A DNA stretch of 64,000 bases from Tigriopus japonicus (Eukaryota; Arthropoda; Copepoda; Harpacticoida; Harpacticidae): positions 2,860,712-2,924,711 of the forward strand of contig CM021316.1 of the NCBI GenBank assembly GCA_010645155.1, read 5' to 3'. The position numbers and the translations under genes were made by a program. Each line of letters starts with the position of its first letter. The first letter of the stretch is position 1. The notes beneath the pieces were generated by a model. That model was not told the DNA's origin, made no database searches, and saw only the letters and a program-made list of their open reading frames with translations. This document shows, one piece after another, positions 1 through 12,500 of the stretch.

Positions 1-3000
1 CTGGAATGCTTCAGGGAGTTGGTTAGTTCATGGAGAAATCATTAACCTAAATGCATGCTCCAAAACAAATCGTTTACGGAATGAATTTTGACGTAATGAA
101 TACGTATGGGTGAATGCTCAATACGCCATGGTCTTGCCGAGCTTTGTGCATCATGCCTTGGGAAAACGGGTGCAAAACCTGGCCGCAATCTCGAACTTGG
201 ATCTCAATTGAATCAATCTCCAACCACCCAGTGTAGGGTACACCATTCCACGGTTTTAATTGTTCCTAGAACTTTTTTCCGACCCAGTTCACGTTTCGTT
301 TTTATGTGTCTCTCAAACACTCAAACTCAGAATGACAATGAGAAATCCTCAGAGTAATGTGAAATTGAGAATGTGGTTATTACGCAGGTACTAAAGTAGG
401 ATTAAGGTCCAACTCTTTTGCCCTTTAAACAGGATGAGCCTGTCGGAAGAACGACGAAACCGTAATATGCAGTGTGAATCACATGTGGACCTCAAAACAG
501 GAACGAGTCTGGCAGGCATTTAGAGGGGTAATTAGCACACCATGAATCCTGATCTCTCCCCTTTTTCATGCTGGTCTCAAAGACTCTTATTTAAAGTACA
601 TGAGTTGGGTTTCATCCAGCCGGTTTTTTGTTGTTTTCTATCGTTTTGAGCTTCAAGAGCGTTTTAGCGCGTGACAGGGCGGAACCGGAGTGAGGAAATT
701 CTGTTTACATGAATTTGGTGGCCCAACCCATTAAAGGCGGTTCACAAAGGGATTTCAATCTATCACCGCTCTGTTGAGCATAATCCCCTTCCTTCCATCC
801 ATCCATCCATGTACCTATCGAAATTGGGCTCTCTCTTAATGCCTCAAGAAACGGTCGAAAGAGATGAATTGGCCTGCGAAATCCGTAGCAAACTTTGATT
901 GTTTGGGCTACAGCACCTCTGAAAAGAACCACATAATAGTAAAATTCATTCATATAAATTTCAATTTTCGAGCTGGCTGTTTAAAATTTGACCCCGAGTA
1001 TCAATAAATGCACGAGTAAACCAAGAGGAGACTTTGCTCAGGAGACAAACTTTCTTTCAAGTTGTCATGGTGAGCCGTTTTGCCACACCCAATGGTTTAT
1101 GGTTGTAAACCATAGATGTTGTTCAAATTAGTTGAATAAATGTTTCTTTGAAGCCACATAAAACTTTAATATTCTCCTGATTCGAGCCCTCTAAATCTAA
1201 GTTTCCGATTAAAACAAGATTAAAGAAGCAAGCGAATTCGAATCGAATCGATATCTGTGAGTTGTGAGTTATCAGCTTCACGAGAAGGTGGAGCATTCAT
1301 TCTTCTTCAGACCTGCTGAACAAGCCATAAAATGCATGACTCGGGCTTTTAAACTTTAAAAGCCACCCAATATCGACAAGCGATAAACAAAGACACTCTT
1401 GTCTCCTTTGTCTTCCTGTTCCATTCTGGAATTGAAGCACAGTACGCAATTTTTACGAGAACTCTGTACTGCGTCAAGGAATGAAAATCTACAACATTGC
1501 GATGTGCGTTGACCGTAAATTCAAGGTTTTCAGGTCTGGCGCCAAAATGGGAAGTTGGAAACGGAACCCTTTACAGATCGGCGCCCTAGATTCTGGAACC
1601 CAAAAGGGAAAGAGAGGGAAACTTAGATAAGTGAGCTAAGGCAGGTCATTTTGTGCCCCAAAAATGTTGCGTCGACTAATGTGTGTGGATTCTCCCCATC
1701 TCTACCTCTGACGGTGAAGGTGAAACTTGATCACGTCGAGAACTAGCCAAGCACCACCAAGCTTTTGACATGATAGACACACTATATACTCACTGGTCGA
1801 CTGACTGACTGACGGACGAATTCACTGTGTGAGTGAGTGAGTAGTGGGCCACACCAGAAGCAATCTTCATAAAGAACATGAACCACATCAAACTCAGATC
1901 TTCATGGTTGGCGTTTTAATGTGAATGTAGTGGATAAGGTGGATAGCTCATGCACAAGGACCAATCCGAGTGAGTGGTCAAAGGAGAGACCACATAAGAA
2001 AGAAAGAAAGGGAGATAGTAGAAGAAAAGAAAGGGGGTTCCTTTGTTCTTGGCTCAAAAACATTAAAATCGGACCTTTTAAATTCTACCCCCCATAAACT
2101 ATGAGACCTGGTTTCTTCTCGGCTACACCTGGTTGGGAAAGGGGATGCTTCTGTCCTTGTTTGTACATTAATAAGTGGTGGTTCTTATTATAACGAAGAA
2201 TAGAAAATGGCGTTGAAATCTCCTTTTCGGATTGGAGTTAACAAATAAACAATGCATTTGAAAATAAAAGTCAACAAGCTCGGGTTGTAGGATGAACTGT
2301 GTTTACTTCTGTGTAGCCCGTTTTCTTCGTATGTGGGATGAGAATTCGAATCCTTGTGCGTCAAATTTTTCTTTGTTTGAAAAGATCTTCATTGGACACT
2401 TGGAGTCTTGTGAGGAGATAAATGAAGAGAGAAAGAGAAAGGGATTGCAGGGCAGGGCTCCTTCAACGATACAGATATTTGGGTAGTTTTGGAAAATGGA
2501 TGTGTCCATAACTCAGAAATATGCAAGTGTGTTTATTTTTATCAATGCTCGTTCAAAATTGAGTTTAAGACCACAAATTTACTTGTTAGAAAAATTATGT
2601 GACGTTAGTTTTTTGGACAAAAAGGCTTAAGTTGCATCAAGGCAGAAAAACAATTTTGTTCATAATACAATTATAGATTGATCGCATTTTTATTATGAGG
2701 GTACCAAATCCTGCAGTCTGGAATTTTTGAAATTTTTTGATTGGATTTTTACCTTTTCAACACTTTTTGTCAGATGACAGTGCCTAATCCTTTTCTTTTA
2801 TTTGCTCAAAACTACTTCCTAAAGATTCCAAAATATAATATTTCTTTAAATTCATCTTTAGGGCAAGCCCTTTCCTTTAAAAAGCATCATGGAGAGCAAG
2901 GAGCACAACCGTACAAAGGGAGCATTACAAATTTCTCACATTCTTGGAATGGGTAAGTCTAATGGTACAGACAAGCACACAGATAATGGACATGATGAGG

Positions 3001-4217
3001 TGGAGTGTAACTAATACCTTTTCAAGGCTTGACTCTTACATATCACACACCTGGTGTCCTCTAAAATGAACCCACCAAACAAGGATGGTAACAAGGTCCT
3101 ACTCACAAAAGTGTGCTTGTTTTTGGGTTGCTGAGTCAGTTCCATTTCAGATATGAACCCTTCCAGTAAAACTTTTCGACGTCTTTTGAAAACTTTAGGA
3201 AAGGTCTGAACAACAAAATGTCTGGGTGTGGAGACACATATTTCTTGGAATATTAGAATAGATCTGTTTGAATAGACCCCAGGGGATGAATTTATCAACC
3301 CATTTCAAAAGCAAACCAAGGCCACCTTTGTCCTCATGAGGTGAACTGAGAAAGGGTGAAAAGTGTCTTGGGGGGTCCTTTGTTCCCCGAAAAATGAACA
3401 TTTTGATGCGTTATCAAGGTTTTCTCAAGTGTTTTCTTTTTGCATATTTCTAGGTGAATCATTCTTTATCTAGGATTTATGAATCAAGTGAGATTGAGGA
3501 GTCGATTTGAAGTGAGCTACGATCTCAAGAACTTGAGACACACTCTGGATTCTCCTCGGCTTTAAACAGGATGATGACTTTGCAAAACGTGTGCCCAACT
3601 TTCTTTGCGATCAGAAAGGCAGAAGTTGGAAGGGGAAAAAATCAATACATATCTGATTATCTCAAAGAAAAATTGATGGAATTTGCCTTCAAATGGGCAT
3701 GAGTTTGAACGGGTTTGGAATTGGGAATCCATCTTGGATCTGAGGCGTCTCAATCAAGTCGTAAAACAGATCGATAAACTGGGTCATTTCAAGCATCAAG
3801 CACAACTCGGCTCATCTCCAATATCCCCATTTGTCTGTGGAATCTTGCGTTAAGCTATCAACTCCATCCAACGGAATCGAGATCATTCCAAAGACATTTA
3901 CGACTCTCGGGAAGATTTCAATTTCAAGACCAAGACTTTAAAGATTCAGGGTGACCAAGGTATGCGTAGTAAGGACCTCAAACAATATATTGAAACAAAA
4001 GTTATTGACTACCATTGTGAACAGTCCAGGATTCAATGGTCATATTTGGGACTAAAGCATGTCAGGTTTGATCAGCTCTGCAAACTTGTCCGACCATAAA
4101 AGGCTTTTGCAGCCCCTTGTCAAACAGTCACGCTCAAAGATGTTATCGGGCAAAGAAGCAATTGATTTCTAGATTTACGTTCGCATCCGTGATGGGCTGG
4201 TTGATGGTTGAAATCCT

Positions 4218-4236
4218 GTTGTTGTTGTTGTTGTTG
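4218..4236. repeat. (GTT)6 microsatellite
   Basis: Six perfect GTT units are seen directly, within non-coding DNA. Confidence 0.95.
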
Positions 4237-7200
4237 ATTGGCCAACTGGGACGATCTCCAACTTGAGTGGATAGATGAGTAGTTTCTAAAAATGTTATGA
4301 AAATATACTCCTTTGCAGACTAATTTTGAGACGGGCGTGACCCAACGAAATCATGCACTCGTCTTAAGGAAAGACTTTTGACTGGAACGTACTTTACTCT
4401 CCTACAAACTTCCGCATTTTGCACTAAGAACACGTACCCTTTCTTACTTTTCCTTTCTCAAACCTTCTTTAAAAAAAGCTTTAACTTTAGTAAAGTACAT
4501 TTATCTTTTCTCAAATCTGGCTTCAAGACATTCTCTTTCGGCTCCTTCAAGGTTAACAGAGAAAGGGATAGTGGAAGCCATTCTGGATTGCATGTGAATT
4601 TCTAAAAGTTGCGAAAATGACCCATTCCACGCGATCTCCTTATACTGACCCAGACACTCAAGTCCATATCATCGCCCATATTATTTAATTGCCCAGATGC
4701 CCTTGGAATATGTGCACACTCAGAGTGACCATCACCAAATGTGAGACTTCTCTCGTAAGGTTCATAAAACTTTTCAAGTTTTGAGCCCCACATGAATCAT
4801 TTCTGCCAGATTTGTCCCCATCATTGACCATCAGCTTTCACTGAAGGTTCGTTCGTTGAATACAAAAAAGAGAATGAGTTGCTTTTCTGAACGCTTGTTT
4901 TTATATGACCACTATACTACCTTAGTATCTGTGAAAACGCCGTCTTCAAGCTCACATCCACACATCTCGCGAATTTAATTGCTATTGTGAAATCTTTCGC
5001 ACACTAGACCAGACCGAAGTGCCTTTTCGCTTTTTGCCGGGTGGGTTGTTCTTCACAGGCTTGTTGACCGCGAATCGAGATCAAGTCAGACTGCCAAAAG
5101 TTCAACCCTGAAACTGCATAGATCTCCTTCGCCTCAGCATCAGTACAGTAGATATACACCTTCATCCGCCTCAGCTTGGACGTATGTATGGTTCTACATT
5201 CCGTGTGGTGCGTACTTTTATCCAGAGACCCAAGATTCATCCACTTCTCAGATATGAATTAGTGAATTCCTTTTTCCATGGAGCGAAAGACATTGAAGGT
5301 GCAAGTAATAGTCTTTGGTGTGTGCGCTTCATTGTCCAAATGGGCTTGAATTCAAAGAGAGAGAAACTTTTCCCGAATCCTAATTCCTGACCGTGCAACC
5401 CGTAATTGTGGCTTACTTCCATAAATTGCTTGTCCAGAAATGACAGCTTTGCAAAATATGAAATTGGCAGGCCATTCACCCCTCTCGTTCGCTTCATGTT
5501 CTCAAGCATGATAATCGTCATTCCGTTTCCCTTTGAGGATGGGTCTTCGCATAAAAGTTAACTAACTCGCTTAAAGGCTTACCTTTTACCGACATCCCAA
5601 GACCAATTTGGTAGAATTTGCCCGGTCTAGACCAGGGCTACCAACCCAACGAAAACTACCCAATCTCCCCATTCACACACCTCGTGCTAGACAGACACTT
5701 GTGGAATATGTCTGGCGACCCTGTAGAAAACCCTTTTGCTTTGGCGCTTAACCAGACAATTTATGACCTCCCACTCTATAATATCCGGACGGACTGTACT
5801 GGAAAATGCGTCACAGACGGATTTTGCACCTGCCGATATTCCTTTAAGTTTTCAAGAAAGATGCTTGAGATAGACTGACTACGTTTAGAAGCTTGGTCAA
5901 TCGCGCGAAAAAAAGAGTGTCACTCTATCCATTTAGTGTCTAGAGTTTCTGAGTGCTTGGCACAGCTAGAGGGCAGTAGAAAATGAGGGGAAAAACACAT
6001 GCCAAGTTGCATCATATTCTTGGAAAACACCTCTCGCCTCAATGTCAGACGATTTGTCTTGGACTGAAAATTTTCCTCTCCTCGAGACCACTCAGTCTCG
6101 GGATGGACCTTCGTCACGCTATTCAGTTGAAGGAAAAATCGATAATTCATCCAATTTGTAATGTCAAAAGTACAAACAACATTGTAAATCTATACTTCTA
6201 ACTGTCCAATAAGCAAACTTTTCTAATGATATGACTCACTATTCACGCTTCACGGAACTCGAAAAATGCCTAATGGTCCGGAGATTCTGAAGTCCCTGTG
6301 GACAAATGGACGCTGGTTGTTTGAACACGCCAATTCGTCCTATGAGGAGGTTCTTTAGAATACACCCAATTCGTACGTTAGTTGGTAAAAGAAATTTGTA
6401 AAAAAAGACATTGGTCGAAAGTGTGTTGTTAGCCATTAATGGCCTCTAGGTTGTGTCTCCGCATACTTCACATATTTTGATACTTCATAGGGATTTTCAC
6501 TCTAGAAAGGAGTGATTCATCGTTCGAGATTCGTTCAAAATGCCAATCATTGGCGCCTCGTTTATAAGCTTCGAACCTATTCCCATTCGTCGTCTGATCT
6601 GGGATTCTATTGTCGTAAATATCGATATTGGCAATTCCTTGTCTCTTTCATCGTTTCGATAGTCGATGTGCACTTCGCCATTGGGACGCTGACCCTGAAC
6701 AATGGTGCCATTCATGGCTAATTGCTCATTCCCGACGACATTAGAGATATGAGAGTACTTGGTGCTATCTTCACTCCCAGATCCTACAACAGCGAAAAGT
6801 GAGGCCCCATTCGACGCTCTCGTAAACTTGAATTATTCAAATGAGTGTGGATAGTGGAGACCCATGTCAGCACAATAAACGGAAAACCACTCAAACAAGT
6901 GCATCTTTACATGATGTTGAACCATTTCTTTTGTCCTTTTCCTGCTTTTGCCCATATGTCTGCCACCTACACGTATTTTGTCAGTTAGGGCTAGTTCAAA
7001 GCAAACTTTTGTTTTTTTTGGGTGCGCGTTTTGCTTCCTTTGGTAGTTTTCCGTAAGACCCAATTTTACCAAGTTTAGAACAAAAACTTGCGGAACGAAC
7101 ATTGAAAGTCTACGTTTGGATCTGAGCTCTAATTTTGACAAAACAAGATGACAAGACCACTTTGGGGTCGAATTAGCGAAAAAATAGTAGAGGTGTTTTC

Positions 7201-8754
7201 TCAACTCTTTGTTTTAACTTAAACTATTCCAATATTATTAGGCCTTGAAATCCGCAATCAAAGTTAAATTGAGATGCTTTATTCAGAATAGTACTTGAGT
7301 ACTTTGGGTGAGAAGCGAGAGATGTTTTCTTCAAACAGTTTTTTGCTCTACTATTATTATGTACTTAACGTGTTTTGAGCAAAACGTTAGTTTACTTTCC
7401 AAATACTCTTGGGAGAATTAGGAATTGAAAACCAAAAGTAATTAACTGTTACGTTAACACTTTTAAGCCCTTTTAACATCTCGCCTTCTTGCTCTTCATC
7501 AACATTGCTCGATGTTCCATAACAACTTGATATGGTTAGTGACGGAGGGATTTTCCCATCATCCTTGAACGAAGAACAAATCCAGAGCCAAGTTATAATT
7601 ATACCTCCGTCAGGTCTCTAAGATTGTAGAAAATTAGCTCTTTAGCCTACTTCGAAGTTCAGAAGACCATTTGAGCTGGGATAATTCATTCGGCAGGCAT
7701 CCTTTACCTTGTTTCTGGTCCGACATTTCCAATACACGTGTAGTTTCATCGTCAACGTAGCCTAAACTTCCAATGAATACGCATGTAAGTGGAAAGGTAA
7801 GTTGAACTGAAAGGGCCCCGTTGTGAAAAATCGTTTCAACCTCTTGTTCAATTAATGATCGGAGCACCTTGTAGACAGGCACCAATTAGCAACCATTCTG
7901 TTGGTTTTTTGAACCCTCCACGAAATTATTGGAACTTTCGGGAGCAACGAGCTCAGACCCCAAAGCCAAATGGGCGATAAATGCAGTCAAAATACAAAAA
8001 TATTTGCCACAGCACTCTATTCTTGGAACAACAGGGCCTGGACAAAACTAAACTAGTGATTTGTTTGGTGCTTCAGCATGTTCTTGTATCTTGAAGGTGT
8101 CTTTAACGACAATCGTGCATCAAAAATCTGTCAAATTCCTCAATGTCAGCGGTCACCCACTGACTCAGGTTCGAGTCTCATTTTCGTCACAAGACAATGA
8201 TTAAGTGTTTGCAATCACAAGAAAATGGGATAACCTTGGATAATTTGCAACCTTTACGAGTTGTGCCGAAAATAACCACTTAATCTGAAGCTAAAGGGCC
8301 TTGATTATACAAAATTTGATATGGACATTCAATCATGTTCTATTTTTAGTTAGAAAATGACGACGATTTCAGCTGTGGGCTTGACATTTGTCAAATGCTT
8401 AACGAAAATCATGACAAGATCAGGTATTTTTGACGTCTTTGAATGACCACCAACTTTGAAGCATTGGTCCGTTGCCACTAACATTGGATTATCTCAAGAA
8501 ACTCGAATCCCTCATGAACACGCAATGTCCTGAAATTAATCAGGAATAATGTAGATTACATTGTGTCAAATTCAAAAACAATATTTTTTTTCATTTAAAA
8601 CAAACCATGTTTTGCGTTGTTTTCGACACTTAGGATGTTCAAAGTAGTGTAGGTTTCTGTTTAAATGCCAAGCTAAAAAAGGGGGAATGAAAACAGCTGT
8701 TGGTAAAGTAAAATGCAGATAAATATCTCAATTTTGTCAAGTAAGTTCGAAAAT

Positions 8755-8763
8755 TGTCTCGGT
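8755..8763. repeat. Left target-site duplication (TGTCTCGGT)
   Basis: A perfect 9-base copy of 9566-9574, placed directly outside the left end of the inverted-repeat element. Its position at equal distance (16 bases) from the matching AGAGCGG/CCGCTCT arms on both sides supports a target-site duplication. Confidence 0.75.
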
Positions 8764-8942
8764 GGAATCCTATGAAATTAGAGCGGATCAAAAGAGAGTG
8801 TGTATAAAATAGAGCGAATCAAAATAGTGCCGGTTTAAAATAGAGCCGCTTCATGAGAGAGTGAATCAAATAAGAGCCAAGTCAAAAGAGAGTGTATTGA
8901 ATTAGAGCGAAAATAGCGTTCGTTCAATTCCTCAATTTTTAA

Positions 8943-9098
8943 CTTGAGGAGAAATTTGTAAATGACAATTCAAATAAATTAGCTAACAACGTTAAAGGAG
9001 TTCAAAAAGACCCAAAAGGACAAGGAAAAGCTTTCTTTACCAAGGCTCCTTTTTATGATAGAAAATCCCAACAAACAGGGTCGGCAGCCATAGTGTAG
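8943..9098 (+). other. Protein-like open stretch inside the 802-base element
   Basis: A 51-codon open frame with no ATG start, preceded by TAA and ended by TAG. Its last 30 or so residues look like ordinary hydrophilic protein, for example a KDPKGQGKAFFTKAPFYD segment, but match no family I know. It may be a fragment of a host gene captured by the element or a relic of element coding sequence. It could also be chance. Confidence 0.25.
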
Positions 9099-9158
9099 AC
9101 GTTGTAAAACTATCAGAAATAGTACAATTTTTGACATTTTTTCAATTTCAATTTACAG

Positions 9159-9442
9159 TTTCAAAATCTCAAGGTGTTAATGAACAGAAGTTGATTTTTT
9201 CACATTTTCTTTTTGAAGCCCTTGGGTATGAAGGGGCTATTGGCATTGATGAGATAATTGAGACAGCTGGCACTATTCTTTTTATGGAAAATGACCTTCA
9301 TGAAGAAATTTTTCTACACTTATGGAACAATTTTCCAAAAAAAGCCTTTCAAAAACTTAAGAGCTGCATTGTTCACCCTAACATCAGGCAAGACATAGTT
9401 GAAAGAAATTTTATAGATTCACTCTATTATGATTGGCTCTAA
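9159..9442 (+). CDS. Putative captured exon or ORF inside the 802-base element
   Basis: The open frame starts after a good splice-acceptor-like sequence (pyrimidine-rich, ending TTTACAG at 9158) and runs 94 codons to TAA at 9440-9442. There is no ATG at its beginning. The product is mixed acidic and hydrophobic, with a segment such as GYEGAIGIDEIIETAGTI followed by an FLHLWNNFPKKAFQKL segment. The last six or so codons (LYYDWL and stop) are made from the right inverted-repeat array itself, so the present stop is contributed by the element. I do not recognise the family. Capture of a gene fragment between transposon arms, as in Pack-MULEs, is one explanation; chance openness is the other. Confidence 0.3.
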
Positions 9443-9565
9443 AATGTAACGCTCTCTTATGATTTGGCTCTTTTTTAATTTGGCTCTATTTTGAAGTAGC
9501 ACTATTTTGAATGGCTCTATTTTGTACCCACTCTCTTTTGATCCGCTCTATTATCATAAAGTCCC

Positions 9566-9574
9566 TGTCTCGGT
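9566..9574. repeat. Right target-site duplication (TGTCTCGGT)
   Basis: A perfect 9-base copy of 8755-8763 directly outside the right end of the element. Confidence 0.75.
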
Positions 9575-12500
9575 AATACCGTAGACCAATATTTTTCGAT
9601 CTCGTATCTTTTAATAAAATAATCGGAACTTATCAATTAAAAACCGTCTCCGATAATTTCAGGTCAAAAATTTTGGGTTGTATTTCAAATTTTGATCCAC
9701 AAAAGATTCAAAATTGAAATAACACTTAATGATTTAGTAAATGGAAAATATCAAATAGATAGAAAAACATTTTCGTCTTGAATTTGCAATTCCACACAAA
9801 CAAGCATCAACAACCCAAAGTGACACTATTCTGCGTACTAAATATGCTGGATCTTTAACTCAGCCCCTTTAAATTCCCAAAGTTGCAATTCGAAAAGATT
9901 CTTGTCACTCTTTTGGTGGCACAAGAACAATGACAAAACTTAGTACACCCAACAACACAATTTCAAAAGAAAACACCATTGTGTGCAAATAACTTCCACA
10001 ATCCAACAACTGTATCAAAGAGTTCATATCTTAAAGCGGTTGTACTCTTCAAGTAATTCTACGAAAGCCTCAAAGTTGCACTTAGTTTGAGAGCCGATAG
10101 CCAGACTCTTTTAAAATGGCCGTCGCCATGTATCGTGTTTTGTGTTATTTTTGCCAATTGCCTCTGTCTACCCTCAAGGGTCCTTCCTGTCATTGTAACC
10201 AGTGCCATGTAACGACCTTGCCGCTAAACTACCCCGAGTTTGTGCCCTGCGTTGAACATCCTATTTAGGAACTCAACGACAGAACTGATTATTATTGCCC
10301 TGATTTGATTTACACTCCCGGAGTTCCCCTTGAGGCACCCTCTCCAAACCTCCAACTCAACAGTTGACCTCAACAGCGACTTGGCGCGATTTCGTGTGTG
10401 TTTGTCCGATGTGTTGGAAAAGAAAGGCAATTTGGAGATGCCGAAACTATTTTAATGGAATTTAAGAACGTGGAGAAATCTCTCTCTCTGAACCCAAGTC
10501 CAAACCTCGGGCAAGTATCTGCAATCATCAACACATAAAGAGCTAAGGGCACGAATACAAGAATGTTTTTTCTGTGTTCTTACATTTAGCAGGGAGAGCG
10601 TTGACAGGAGGAATGATTTGTAATTGCACAGAATTAGAACAAACTGCAAAAGTGCTGGCGGATACTTGAAATGGCTTAGGTCGCGGCACGCAGAAGTCAT
10701 AAAATTACGAAGAATTGCTTAGCACCTAGTTAAAGAGCTTCGAATTTCCTCTTTGCCAGATTCCAACCTTTGATGGCAGGAAATACTGTGTGACTGAACT
10801 TTGTTCTTGACAATTACACTTGCGTCTGAAGTCTGATTACTTTTTAATGTTTTGAGTTCGAGATTTGTTTAGCTTTTTGTCGTAGTTTGTAACGGTTTGA
10901 TCTGGAAAATATTTGGGGAGGAATTAATTCGATCGCCTTAGGATAATTGGCAGTAACAAATAGCCGCTAAATTTCCGATCATTTGAGGTGCCATCTTCAA
11001 AGTATTTAGAACATGCTTGTATTTCAGTCAGATGGTGGATTGATGGTATTCCAAAGAGATCGTAACTTCATTTCCAGAGGGTTTCAATCAGGGTTGCCGA
11101 TTCACGCTTACAAATTTAGGATGCTAGTGTTGGAATGACTAATGCCAAAACTTTGCAAGAGTAAAAGTGCTGATTGCAGCCATTTCAAGTCCTTGTCAAA
11201 GTCGGCGAATGTAATAAATGATTGGCAAAAAGCCAATGGGCAAGAGAAATACCTAATTCGAATAGCTGCATATATTCAAGTGCAACAACTTGGTCATTAT
11301 CATGGACCTGACACTGAAGACAGGGAGATAAATGGAGACCTTTGCATACATATAGTATAACGTATCCTGTCAGTGTTGCCAACCAACCGACCACAACTTA
11401 AAGTCTTTTGAAAGGCGATCTCCGCAGGTATTCCAATAATTCGTTGTCCTTATTTGAAGTAGTATCTACTCTCAAGTCGCTAACAAGCGTGTAATTCAAA
11501 GTGGCTTCCTTTGGAGGGGGAACCTGTGATTGTTGGAATGCTCTTTGGTTGCACTTGGGTTAATTGGCAGGTTGGACAATAGCCATCATTCGGCGAATGA
11601 ATGGCTCAAATGGGATATAAATCCGGAGCCACCACCGCTGCAGCATCCTCATTCACTAGCCAACAAAACCCCATTCAAAATGGACGGAAGGATCAACACC
11701 ACTACTCGTAAAAAAACGAACCTGTTCGATGTTCATCATGACGCATGATTTGCCCAGGTTTCGGTTGAACCATCCAATCTCGTTGGTATGGTCAAACTCA
11801 TCCCTAGATTTAGATTATCAAAGTCGACAAAAGAGGTCTTAAACAACTGGTTATTCAATCGAATTGAGAGTGACTTAAAAGTGAAGACCACTTCCGCTTC
11901 AAAACTCGATCAAGCATAAAACACATTTTATTGGGTATGTGGCATTTTATCTCATCAGATGTTGAGTGGAGACGTTTTTATTTTTAGTGAAGCATCAGTT
12001 GCTTCGATAATAAAGCACTACCTTGCAACAAAAAGCTGAACTTCGTTGTACCTCTTCGTTCAAAACCCAACGAGGCCAAAAATTATTGCTCAAACTTTTT
12101 AAGTCAATGCCAATCATGAGGCATCAAAATCGAGCGCTACAAAGTTTGAATCCTAAAAAAATATTTGAACATATTTTTTAACCTGAGTAGAATGACTCGG
12201 TTCAGGGTGAGCGTGAATTTCAAGCGAGACTAGCTTTTTGCCGGAACAAAGTTTGAGATTTTCCACTTGGGTTTTCCTGCATCTGTTCAATGGAACAAGT
12301 CGTGCCAGTTTTAGATAACAAAACTGGACGTGAAATGCAACCGCGTTATTTAAATGCGAGAAGGGTTCATTTGACGTCGTTAAGTCAGCCTCCCCCGTGC
12401 TTGAATATCTCGAGTGAATGAAGCAATTACACTTGGGGAATAAGATGAATTTACCCGTTGAAGAGATAATGAGATGGCCATCTTTCCTCACGTTCGAACC

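Larger units (their letters stand above)
1..8763. other. Gene-free stretch, no recognisable coding sequence
   Basis: Open frames here are all under about 125 codons, show no family I recognise, and occur at roughly the frequency expected by chance. Low-complexity tracts include a short (CCAT)n run near 790-810, GACT/GTGA runs near 1800-1845 and a (GTT)6 tract at 4218-4236. A 9-base inverted pair (TGACGGAGG at 7540-7548, CCTCCGTCA at 7604-7612) is present but short. The stretch could be intronic or intergenic; I cannot tell which. Confidence 0.5.
8764..9565. mobile_element. 802-base foldback/MULE-like element with tandem-motif inverted arms
   Basis: The ends are inverted copies. The left arm reads inward through TAGAGCGGATCAAAAGAGAG at about 8779, and the right arm (about 9419-9549) holds the reverse complement of this stretch. 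Each arm is a run of a six-base motif (GGCTCT/CGCTCT or its complement AGAGCC/AGAGCG) recurring every 14-17 bases with A/T-rich spacers. The outermost 16 bases match at about 10 of 16 positions. A perfect 9-base direct repeat, TGTCTCGGT, flanks the element at 8755-8763 and 9566-9574, as expected for a target-site duplication. Long inverted arms of short subrepeats with 9-base duplications are known in Drosophila foldback elements; Mutator-like elements also have long arms and 9-11-base duplications. The superfamily is not settled. The interior, about 500 bases, has two protein-like open stretches but no transposase I recognise, so it is probably non-autonomous. Confidence 0.75.

Noticed and set aside
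5618..5878. 86-codon plus-strand frame with a Cys cluster (CTGKCVTDGFCTC)
   Set aside because: EGF-like at first glance, but spacing does not fit an EGF domain and no neighbouring exon supports it.
7540..7612. 9-base inverted pair TGACGGAGG / CCTCCGTCA
   Set aside because: Short, isolated, with no flanking duplication; inverted pairs of this length are expected by chance in a window this size.
8028..8055. CAGGGCCTGGACAAAACTA, like a Tc1/mariner terminus
   Set aside because: No inverted partner was found nearby and no TA duplication can be shown.
8050..8075. ACTAGTGATTTGTT resembling the middle of miR-7
   Set aside because: The seed bases are absent and there is no hairpin.
8155..8200. GGTTCGAGTC resembling a tRNA B box
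   Set aside because: The surrounding bases do not form a five-base T stem with a seven-base loop, and no A box or acceptor stem is present.
8777..9552. Alternative reading of the 802-base element as bounded at AGAGCGG/CCGCTCT with a 3-base ATT duplication
   Set aside because: The perfect 9-base TGTCTCGGT duplication at equal distance on both sides, together with partial inverted similarity in the outer 16 bases, is a better explanation.
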